In this document: positions 57,782 through 64,000 of the stretch, in pieces | Layout: each line of letters starts with the position of its first letter | Position numbering within the stretch: position 1 is the stretch's first letter | Assembly: GCA_902791475.1 (NCBI GenBank) | Contig: CADAWC010000011.1 | Coordinates: 1-64,000, forward strand | Length of the DNA: 64,000 bases | Direction: 5' to 3' | From: Fibrobacter succinogenes | GTDB lineage: Bacteria; Fibrobacterota; Fibrobacteria; Fibrobacterales; Fibrobacteraceae | Position numbers and translations under genes: made by a program | The notes under the pieces: model-generated | Databases searched by the model: none | What the model was told of the DNA's origin: nothing | What the model saw: the letters and a program-made list of their open reading frames with translations, nothing else

Positions 57782-59167
57782 ATGCTCGAAGAATTGCATG
57801 AAGAATGCGGCGTCATCGGTATTTATAACGGAGACAATGTAGCCCGCAATGTAGCCATGGGACTTTACGCATTGCAGCACCGCGGCCAAGAAAGTGCCGG
57901 GTTCGCTGTTTCTGACGGAGACAAAGTCCGAGTCCGCAAGTCCATGGGTCTGGTTTCCACCCTTTTAAGAGATTACAATATCGACGAACTGCAAGGTTTT
58001 GCAGGCATTGGTCATGTGCGTTACAGCACGACAGGAGCCTCAACCCTCGCGAATGCTCAGCCGATTTTGATTAGCTGCAAATGGGGACAAATCGCAGTCG
58101 CCCACAACGGGAACATCACAAACGCTCCCGAACTCCGCGCCGAGATGGAAGCCGACGGTCACATTTTCCAGACCACATCCGATTCTGAAATTCTCCTGCA
58201 CGAAATCGCCCGCACCAAGGCGGACACTTTAGGCGAAGCCATCAAGATTGCCATCAGCAAATTTACCGGCAGTTTCTGCCTTGTATTCCTCAGCAAAGAC
58301 ACAATGTACGTTGCCCGCGACGGCTACGGTTTTAGACCGCTCTCGATTGCCCGCATGGGTAAATCCTGGTGCGTCGCTAGCGAAACTTGCGCGTTCGACT
58401 TGCTCGGAGCGAACTACGTTCGCGACATCCGGCCCGGCGAATTCTTGACCATCACCAAAAACGGTCTCCATTCCGAACGCTTTACGCAAAAAGACCGCCT
58501 CGCCCACTGCATTTTCGAATACATCTATTTTAGCCGTCCGGACTCCAAGATTTTCGAACAGAGCTGCGATAAAATCCGCCGCAAGATGGGCAAGCAACTC
58601 GCCAAGGAATGCCCGGTCGATGCCGATATCGTTATTTCTGTGCCGGATAGCGCCACCACAGCCGCGCTCGGTTACGCACAAGCTAGCGGCATCCGTTTTG
58701 AAATTGGACTTTTGAGAAACCATTACGTGGGCCGTACATTCATCGACCCGACGCAGAACGTCCGCGAACAGAAAGTCCGCTTAAAGTTCAACCCGATCGA
58801 AGGTGTGCTTAAGAACAAACGCGTTTGCGTTGTCGAAGACTCCATCGTCCGCGGCACGACACTCCGCATTCTCTCTAGAATGCTGCGCGATGCAGGCGCC
58901 CTCGAAGTGCACATCCGCATTGCATCACCTCCGGTCGCTCACCCGTGCTTCTTCGGGATGGACTTCCCGAGCCAGGGCGAACTTGCAGCAAGCTCAATGA
59001 CACCCAATGAAATCGCCAAGATGCTCGGCGTTGAAAGTCTAGGCTACCTGAGCGTCGAAGGCATGAAGAACTGCACAGGCGAAGGTGAAAACTACTGCGC
59101 CGCATGCTTTGACAACTGCTACCCCGACTACATCGGCGCCCATGCCGAAAAGACGAGATGCGGGTAA
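57782..59167 (+). CDS. purF: Amidophosphoribosyltransferase
   Basis: 461 residues. First committed enzyme of purine synthesis: glutamine amidotransferase domain with nucleophile after a short propeptide (MLEELHEEC, Cys9), GHVRYSTTGAS and AHNGNITNA; phosphoribosyl domain with VCVVEDSIVRGTTLR. Cys residues in CIFEYIYF, HPCFFGMD and NYCAACF match the B. subtilis-type [4Fe-4S] enzyme rather than the cluster-free E. coli type. AAAGAGG site 5 nt upstream. Confidence 0.97.
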   Translation: MLEELHEECGVIGIYNGDNVARNVAMGLYALQHRGQESAGFAVSDGDKVRVRKSMGLVSTLLRDYNIDELQGFAGIGHVRYSTTGASTLANAQPILISCKWGQIAVAHNGNITNAPELRAEMEADGHIFQTTSDSEILLHEIARTKADTLGEAIKIAISKFTGSFCLVFLSKDTMYVARDGYGFRPLSIARMGKSWCVASETCAFDLLGANYVRDIRPGEFLTITKNGLHSERFTQKDRLAHCIFEYIYFSRPDSKIFEQSCDKIRRKMGKQLAKECPVDADIVISVPDSATTAALGYAQASGIRFEIGLLRNHYVGRTFIDPTQNVREQKVRLKFNPIEGVLKNKRVCVVEDSIVRGTTLRILSRMLRDAGALEVHIRIASPPVAHPCFFGMDFPSQGELAASSMTPNEIAKMLGVESLGYLSVEGMKNCTGEGENYCAACFDNCYPDYIGAHAEKTRCG

Positions 59168-59169
59168 AC

Positions 59170-59219
59170 TAGACGAAAGAACGCCCGCATTAGCGGGCTA
59201 TCGACGAAAGACGAGAGAG
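59170..59219 (+). repeat. TAGACGAAAGAACG hairpin element, purF copy
   Basis: TAGACGAAAGAAC, GCCCGC-ATTA-GCGGGC, TATCGACGAAAGACGAGAG, starting 3 nt after the purF TAA. Stem differs from the rapA and exbD-tonB copies by compensating changes. Confidence 0.75.
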
Positions 59220-59243
59220 GCGGGCTAAAGCCCGCCTTTTTCT
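59218..59243 (+). terminator. purF terminator
   Basis: AGGCGGGC-TAAA-GCCCGCCTTTTTCT, immediately after the repeat element. Confidence 0.9.
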
Positions 59244-59276
59244 ATTGACCAAGGACCAATAACTAACAACTATCGC

Positions 59277-60197
59277 TTATGCGTTTTCGAAAGTCCAGCG
59301 GATGTGTTCGTCTAAGTAATCGTGAGCGTCAAACGCAAGACCGAAGCAATCCCTGATTTTCTGAACATCATAGAGCATCGGTTCATCGCTCCAGCCCATG
59401 TCGGTTTCCACAATTTTGGAAGTACAACCCGGCTTGAGGGCAATCATCTTCTGCGCAATTTCCTTCCAGCTAATCCATTCGGATCCGAGGCCCAAGAAGA
59501 TTTCTTCATTGTAGTCGGATTCCAGCAATTTCATATAAATTTGCGCCTGCTGGGAAGCATGGATAAACTGCGTACCGTCGTTCTTGATGATGTTGATATC
59601 GCGGTTTTCCTTGACGGCGTAAGCCATTTCAAAGAAGCGGCGGTCCGGCTGCGAACAGCCATCGGGGAACGCCGGATTGCCAAACGTATAGCCCGGACGA
59701 ATAATATTGCGCTTCATCTTGACTTCAGGGAACTGGCTTCCGTAACCGTGGCTAAAGCCAAGTACAAAAGCTTCGCCCGCCGCCTTGGTGGCGCCGTACA
59801 AGTCAATCGGCATATTGCTTGTGGTTTCGCGCATTTCGGAACGCACACGGCCCATAGCCGAAGTACTACTCGTCATGATGAACTTTTCACAGCCAGCACG
59901 AGCGGACATTTCCAAAAGAGCCACCGTTGCACGGGTATCGTTCATGAGCATTGCGCTCGGGGAATCGCCCCAGCCAAGAGCCACATGGATGCAAGCGTCG
60001 CAACCAATCAGGCCTTCGCCCATTTTCTCAAAATCCGTAAGAGCGGCCTCGACAAACGAAACATTCGGATTAGCTCTTAATGTCGGCACCTTGTTCGGGT
60101 GGCGCGTTGCGACAACAACTTCGTGACCTTTCTCCAAAAGCGCCTTGACCACGTAATGGCCAATAAAACCAGTTCCACCCGTTACAAAAACTCGCAT
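59277..60197 (-). CDS. NAD-dependent epimerase/dehydratase (extended SDR)
   Basis: 306 residues from ATG 60197 with AGGAG upstream; MRVFVTGGTGFIGHYVVKALLEKGHEV is the Rossmann GxxGxxG. YGATKAAGEAFV contains the catalytic Tyr-x3-Lys and MTSSTSAMG the Ser. Likely acts on a nucleotide sugar or similar; substrate unknown. Divergent from ddl, with a 535-bp AT-rich spacer. Confidence 0.87.
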   Translation of the reverse strand: MRVFVTGGTGFIGHYVVKALLEKGHEVVVATRHPNKVPTLRANPNVSFVEAALTDFEKMGEGLIGCDACIHVALGWGDSPSAMLMNDTRATVALLEMSARAGCEKFIMTSSTSAMGRVRSEMRETTSNMPIDLYGATKAAGEAFVLGFSHGYGSQFPEVKMKRNIIRPGYTFGNPAFPDGCSQPDRRFFEMAYAVKENRDINIIKNDGTQFIHASQQAQIYMKLLESDYNEEIFLGLGSEWISWKEIAQKMIALKPGCTSKIVETDMGWSDEPMLYDVQKIRDCFGLAFDAHDYLDEHIRWTFENA

Positions 60198-60732
60198 AAG
60201 AACTCCTTTTTCAACACCTATCTTTTTCAATATAGATTATGTCAGTTCAATCCGGCAAGATTTATAGGCATATATTTGTTGTTTTTTAGGCTTATTTAAG
60301 CTTGTTTTGGCTTGCGCAGCATCAAATTTTAAAATTTCAGCGTTTTTTACGTCAAAAAAATGCAGAAATTTATTTTTTCACGTAATTTTCAGAACAAAAT
60401 AACAAATTTTATGTTTCAGCACGTCTATTTCACCCCATTTTTAGCCACCAAACCTACAGTTTTCATCAGCAAAAGAGAATAAATTTGATTTTTTAAGAAA
60501 AAGCCATCAAAAAAGCACATACAACATTACATTTTTACGTAAAAAAAGCGCATTTTAAAGCTTTATTGACGTAAAAATCGGACTTTTTTGTTTTTTAGCC
60601 CATCCACACGCTTTATTAAACATCTTGACACACCCCCCTCTATTAACTATCAACTAGTAAATATAGACCAACAGCTACTGAGCAACGACTAATTTACTAG
60701 ATTAAACCGCAAAGATTTTTAGTGAGGTTTTT
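60198..60732. other. AT-rich divergent spacer with ACGT-core inverted pairs
   Basis: No ORF supported. It contains TTTTTTACGTCA (60343), TCACGTAATTTT (60379), ATTTTTACGTAAAAA (60531) and TTGACGTAAAAA (60566). The ACGT cores are 31 and 32 bp apart within the two pairs, close to the 33-bp of the folC array, and again inverted. Long A/T runs suggest bent or easily melted DNA. Confidence 0.6.
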
Positions 60733-61767
60733 ATGTCCCGTTTACGCGTTTTGGTTTTGATGGGTGGTCCATCTACTGAACATGATGTTTCTGTCGTTAG
60801 CGGTACTGGCGTTGTGCGCGCCATGGATCCGGAAAAGTATAATATCCACCCGGTGCTCATTGACAAGGACGGCACCTGGCACTGGTCTTCCCGTGAACTT
60901 TCTCCGTACCAAAAGGCAAATTTCTCGGAAAACTATTTCCACAGTCTCGAAGGTACCGCAGCCAACAAAAAGAAGTCCCCGGCACTTTCGGAACTCCCGT
61001 CTGCTGATATCGCATTCCTCGCCCTCCACGGCAAGTGGGGCGAAGACGGTCACATCCAGGCCATGCTTGAGAACTGGAACATCCCGTACACGGGTTGCGG
61101 TCTTTTGGCATCGGCACTCGCCATGGACAAAATCAAGTCCAAAGAAATTTACCGTGCAAACGGCATCCCGACTCCGCCTTACCGCGTGATCTGGAAGCAT
61201 GACTTCACAGGCGACACGCTCGTAAGCGTTGCCGATGAACTCGGATACCCGCTCGTCATCAAGGACCCGCTGGGAGGCTCTTCCATCGGCATTGGCATCG
61301 CCAAGAATCTCGACGAAGCCGGCAAGATTGCACAGGACTTGTTCAAGGATTCTAACCGTTTGCTCTGCGAAAAGTTCATCGCCGGTGGCGAAGCTAGCTG
61401 CGGTTACATCGAAGGTGAAAAGCCCTTGCCGCCGACTGAAATGCGCATGACGACCCGAGAATACTTTGACTTCGAAGCGAAGTACAACGGCGAATGCCAG
61501 GAAGTCACTCCGGCTGAATTTGCACCGGAACTCACCGCTCGCATCCAGGAACTTGTGAAGAACGCCCACTACGCTTTGGGCGGCGCAGGCTACAGCCGCA
61601 CGGACGTCCGCATCACGAAGGACGGCGAGCTCTTTGCAATTGAAACGAATACGCTCCCGGGCATGACCCCGACATCGCTGTTGCCGCAACAGGCAGCTTG
61701 CGTTGGCATCACCTACAGCCAGCTCATCGACCTCATCATCGACAAGAGCTTGGAGATTAAGCGTTAG
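60733..61767 (+). CDS. ddl: D-alanine--D-alanine ligase
   Basis: 344 residues of the ATP-grasp Ddl family: VLMGGPSTEHDVSVVSG, ALHGKWGEDGHIQAMLE, PYTGCGLLASALAMDK, the ATP-loop GGSSIGIGIAK and ETNTLPGMTPTSLLPQ. Makes the D-Ala-D-Ala used with MurF in peptidoglycan. The ligand-pocket segment ends TPTSLLP as in D-Ala ligases, with no sign of D-Lac specificity. GTGAGG upstream of ATG. Confidence 0.96.
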   Translation: MSRLRVLVLMGGPSTEHDVSVVSGTGVVRAMDPEKYNIHPVLIDKDGTWHWSSRELSPYQKANFSENYFHSLEGTAANKKKSPALSELPSADIAFLALHGKWGEDGHIQAMLENWNIPYTGCGLLASALAMDKIKSKEIYRANGIPTPPYRVIWKHDFTGDTLVSVADELGYPLVIKDPLGGSSIGIGIAKNLDEAGKIAQDLFKDSNRLLCEKFIAGGEASCGYIEGEKPLPPTEMRMTTREYFDFEAKYNGECQEVTPAEFAPELTARIQELVKNAHYALGGAGYSRTDVRITKDGELFAIETNTLPGMTPTSLLPQQAACVGITYSQLIDLIIDKSLEIKR

Positions 61768-61892
61768 CGGCGTTGCCGCAGTTGGCAGAACTTAGACCGC
61801 TTCGCTCCTAGAACTTAGACAAGTTGATCCAAACATTTTTTCTAAGCTCTAAGTTCTAAGCTCTAAGTTCTAGTAACTACGAACTAGTAACT
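61768..61892. repeat. Hairpins and GAACTTAGA/TAAGTTC word arrays
   Basis: GCGGC-GTT-GCCGC right after the TAG stop of ddl, then AACTTAGACC-GC-TTC-GC..., CTAAGCTCTAAGTTC repeated, and AACTAGTAACTATGAAC reaching the tsaB start. Same grammar as 19733 and 37672. Confidence 0.6.
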
Positions 61893-62522
61893 ATGAACTA
61901 TAACTTAATAGTAGACACTTCCCGAAAGGGTATTGCGATGGCGCTGTGCGCGGATTCCGTGTACGAAGAATTAGTCGATCCATCTGCCAAGGGCGAAATC
62001 CTGAGCGCAAGCTTGGATAACCTTTTGGGTAAGGTCGGCGCCACTCTCGATGACGTGAAGCGTGTCATGGTAACTGTCGGGCCGGGCTCGTTCAGCGGAC
62101 TGCGTACGGGCGTTGCATTCTGCCAGGGGCTTTGCTTTAGTGGCAAACGCAATTTGTATGGTGTGACGACATTGCAAGCACTCGCCTGCTTTGCCGGCGC
62201 ACCCGATGAATCCGTTGCCGTCGTGATTCGCGCACGCAACGGCTTCTGGTATTTGCGTCTGAACAACGAAGAGAGCTTTATCGAAACTGCAGATGTAGTT
62301 GCACGACTCCAGGCAAGTTCCGTGAAGAATGCCGTTGTCGATGCCGCTGCACTTGCAGACGAAGCGCTCGTCACCGTGTTCAAGGACAAGGGAATCGCAA
62401 CAGTTCTCGACACCGACAAGAAGCTCAACATGTGGGCTCCGCTTTTTGATACAGTGAAGCCTTCGCTCATTCAAGAAGCAAACTACATCCAGCCCTCTTA
62501 CTTCGAGAAGCTGAAAACTTAG
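61893..62522 (+). CDS. tsaB: tRNA threonylcarbamoyladenosine synthesis protein TsaB
   Basis: 209 residues of the TsaB/YeaZ family: LIVDTSRKGIAMALCADS (actin-like strand), VMVTVGPGSFSGLRTGVAFCQGLCF and IRARNGFWYLRL. It scaffolds TsaD in making t6A at tRNA position 37. No SD: the start is embedded in a word array. rimI follows 47 nt downstream. Confidence 0.9.
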   Translation: MNYNLIVDTSRKGIAMALCADSVYEELVDPSAKGEILSASLDNLLGKVGATLDDVKRVMVTVGPGSFSGLRTGVAFCQGLCFSGKRNLYGVTTLQALACFAGAPDESVAVVIRARNGFWYLRLNNEESFIETADVVARLQASSVKNAVVDAAALADEALVTVFKDKGIATVLDTDKKLNMWAPLFDTVKPSLIQEANYIQPSYFEKLKT

Positions 62523-62562
62523 TAGGCAGTAGGAAGTAGACAGTAGAAAGAGGTAAACAGGA
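62519..62562. repeat. GTAGGCAGTAGGAAGTAGAC word array
   Basis: It begins with the tsaB TAG stop duplicated (TAGTAGGCAGTAGG), then GAAGTAGACAGTAGAAAG. The rimI ribosome site GAGGTAAA follows within the array's edge. Confidence 0.55.
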
Positions 62563-62569
62563 ATAGCAA

Positions 62570-63025
62570 ATGCAGTTGCGAAAAATGACCGAATCCGATT
62601 TGCCTCAAGTTCTCGAATTGCAACGGGAACTTGCGTTTCAGGATTGGAACGAAAAGCAGTTTCTGTCGGAAATCCGCGCTAGTTATGCGTACTGCGTTGT
62701 TTGTGAAGAAGACTGCAGCAGTTCAAATAGCGACACAAGTCACACACTTTTGGGCTATGCGATTTTCCATTTGCTCGGCCCCGATTCCGAACTGTTGAGC
62801 ATAGCCACACGCGCTTCCGAACAGTGCAAGGGCATTGGCAGCCAACTTTTGAAAGCGGGTTTAGACAAACTCACCGAAAATGGTGACCAATGCTTTTTGG
62901 AAGTCCGCGACGGTAACGTCAAGGCTCGCGCCTTTTACGAGAAGCACGGTTTCAAGCTATACAGCATCCGCAAAAAATATTATTCCGATGGCGAGGATGC
63001 GGCATTGTACAAGTTCTGTAGGTAA
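62570..63025 (+). CDS. rimI: Ribosomal-protein-alanine N-acetyltransferase
   Basis: 151 residues, GNAT fold of the RimI type: MQLRKMTESDLPQVLELQREL, motif A ...RASEQCKGIGSQLLKAGL (Q/R-x-x-G-x-G/A) and VRDGNVKARAFYEKHGFKLYSIRKKYY. Adjacent to tsaB as in many bacteria. Could acetylate S18 N-terminus or another target. Confidence 0.88.
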   Translation: MQLRKMTESDLPQVLELQRELAFQDWNEKQFLSEIRASYAYCVVCEEDCSSSNSDTSHTLLGYAIFHLLGPDSELLSIATRASEQCKGIGSQLLKAGLDKLTENGDQCFLEVRDGNVKARAFYEKHGFKLYSIRKKYYSDGEDAALYKFCR

Positions 63026-63030
63026 TTATT

Positions 63031-64000
63031 TTGTCAAAGATTTTAAAATTAGATAAGAACAATCAAAAGAAAAAGAACTTCAGTGTGGGCATAGCACTGC
63101 TCATTTTGCTAGTTATAGCGGTCCTCACGTACGCCATTTTTGAAAAAAGCGGTCACTGGCTTGTCCAAGATGATGAAATCGAGCATGTCAAATGGGTTGC
63201 CGTCCTTGACGGACAAAGCGCAGATTTAGAACGTAGCGATTACGCGGCAAATCTTGTTAAAGAAGGCAAAGCCGATTCTGTATTGCTACTTGGTCGCCGA
63301 GTCTACCGTGAACGCAGCAACTCCGAATTCTACGCCGAAGACTTCATGAAACTCGGCGCATTTGACAGCAACGCCGTTTTTCTCGTTCCGCACAACGACC
63401 CTTCCACCATTAGCGAAGCATTCTCGCTCATTCCATGGTTAAAAAAACACAACGCCGATACGGTCCTTCTTTTGACAGGTGCCTCGTCGACATACAGAGT
63501 CAAGAGAATTTTCCAAAAGCTCTCCGGCAACAGTCCTGTCTACGTAACAAAAGACATTCACCATTACACATACAATCCAAACTGCTGGTACAGCAACCGA
63601 GAATCCCGCAAGGACTGGCTTCGCAGCTGGGCTGCACTTTTCGCCTCGTATTTTGACTTGTTCAATACAGACACGCTCAAAGCGGTAGATTCTTCTTACT
63701 ACAAGCCTATTAAATCCTACGCAGAATACAAACGCGAATTCCGTTCTAACGTCAACTTGCAAAAAATCTTGCCAAAAATTGAAGACAAGATAAAAGCCGA
63801 ATCTGAAAAGGAAGCAATCAAGGATTCTGTGAAAGCAACGATCAAAGAATCAGCAAAAGATTCTAGCAAGACCCAGGAAAAAGCTCCTGAAAAAGCTCAA
63901 GCCAAGGAAACGCCTAAAGACGCGCCCAAACCCACAGCTAAAGAAACGCCGAAGGAAAAGGCTGCGGAAAAGAAAACTGATGCTAAAGCGCCAAACAAGA
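63031..64000 (+). CDS. YdcF/SanA-like membrane protein (partial, runs off window)
   Basis: 323 codons to the edge from TTG 63031, 5 nt after the rimI stop. One N-terminal helix (VGIALLILLVIAVLTYAIF), then a DUF218-like domain: VLDGQSADLERSDYAANLVKEG, VLLLGRRVYRERSN and LIDTGA-type segments (LLLTGASSTYRVKRIFQKL). The C-terminal part is Lys/Glu/Ala/Pro-rich (KEAIKDSVKATIKES...EKAAEKKTDAK), like SanA/ElyC-type envelope proteins with an extra tail. Incomplete. Confidence 0.65.
   Translation, partial: MSKILKLDKNNQKKKNFSVGIALLILLVIAVLTYAIFEKSGHWLVQDDEIEHVKWVAVLDGQSADLERSDYAANLVKEGKADSVLLLGRRVYRERSNSEFYAEDFMKLGAFDSNAVFLVPHNDPSTISEAFSLIPWLKKHNADTVLLLTGASSTYRVKRIFQKLSGNSPVYVTKDIHHYTYNPNCWYSNRESRKDWLRSWAALFASYFDLFNTDTLKAVDSSYYKPIKSYAEYKREFRSNVNLQKILPKIEDKIKAESEKEAIKDSVKATIKESAKDSSKTQEKAPEKAQAKETPKDAPKPTAKETPKEKAAEKKTDAKAPNK

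Noticed and set aside
1..64000. tRNA, rRNA, insertion sequences or prophage
   Set aside because: Read for T-loop-like GGTTCRA segments, rRNA cores and transposase motifs; none found by eye. Small tRNAs could be missed without a dedicated search.

Overview
The window is chromosomal DNA from a Gram-negative bacterium that is almost certainly a Fibrobacter or close relative. The clearest marker is a secreted protein at 29807-30418 with the Fibrobacter succinogenes major paralogous domain. Supporting signs are lipoproteins, complete Tol-Pal and TonB energising systems, a GH8 oligoxylanase, and -10 elements resembling the Bacteroidetes TAnnTTTG type. The gene set is mostly core housekeeping, densely packed on both strands, with a few small accessory loci.

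Layout. 1-6.4 kb: end of aconitase, an NSS transporter with its 34-residue small subunit, a three-domain MFS/PlsC/acyl-ACP synthetase, and a RidA protein. 6.4-14.8 kb (minus): HD protein, mutS, scpB, proB, rapA. 14.9-16.9 kb (plus): GYF/RDD membrane protein and murA. 17-21.9 kb (minus): a full tolQ-tolR-tolA-tolB-pal-cpoB operon. 22-26.2 kb: LPP20 lipoprotein, folC, endonuclease I and rpsD. 26.2-30.4 kb: an acetyltransferase pseudogene with a small partner ORF, GH8 Rex, a tandem-GntR regulator and the Fib_succ protein. 30.4-36.2 kb (minus): thiD, a DUF4010/MgtC membrane protein, a GGDEF sensor, folA, rlmH and a phosphoesterase. 36.3-40.1 kb (plus): slyD, rpiA, an esterase and an SPFH protein. 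40.2-43.2 kb (minus): an HD/unknown gene pair, an Ala/Pro-rich membrane protein behind a structured leader, and a small lipoprotein. 43.2-46.3 kb (plus): an unknown gene and a U32 peptidase. 46.3-52 kb (minus): a Vibrio TonB2-like operon (DUF3450-ttpC-exbB-exbD-tonB-TPR). 52.2-56.4 kb (minus): rluD-like, nadD, two unknown membrane-associated genes, rsgA and a small ORF. 56.5-64 kb: ubiA, purF, a sugar epimerase, ddl, tsaB, rimI and a truncated YdcF/SanA-like gene.

The most unusual content is between, and sometimes inside, genes. An inverted pair of TTTACGTACT half-sites recurs three times at exactly 85-bp spacing upstream of folC, and a looser relative lies upstream of ddl. Several families of stop-codon-rich or GACGAGAGA word arrays, often beside short hairpins, begin at or near the stop codons of upstream genes. 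One of these has a conserved frame around a stem that varies by compensatory changes. REP-like and GACGAGAGA elements have also entered reading frames in frame (U32 peptidase twice, rsgA, ttpC), and one opens a 69-codon spacer ORF in front of tonB. Other points are a probable leaderless-gene class, a structured leader with a possible pseudoknot, and two accessory operons that share one promoter/operator layout.

All functional calls come from reading protein motifs by eye; no database search was run.
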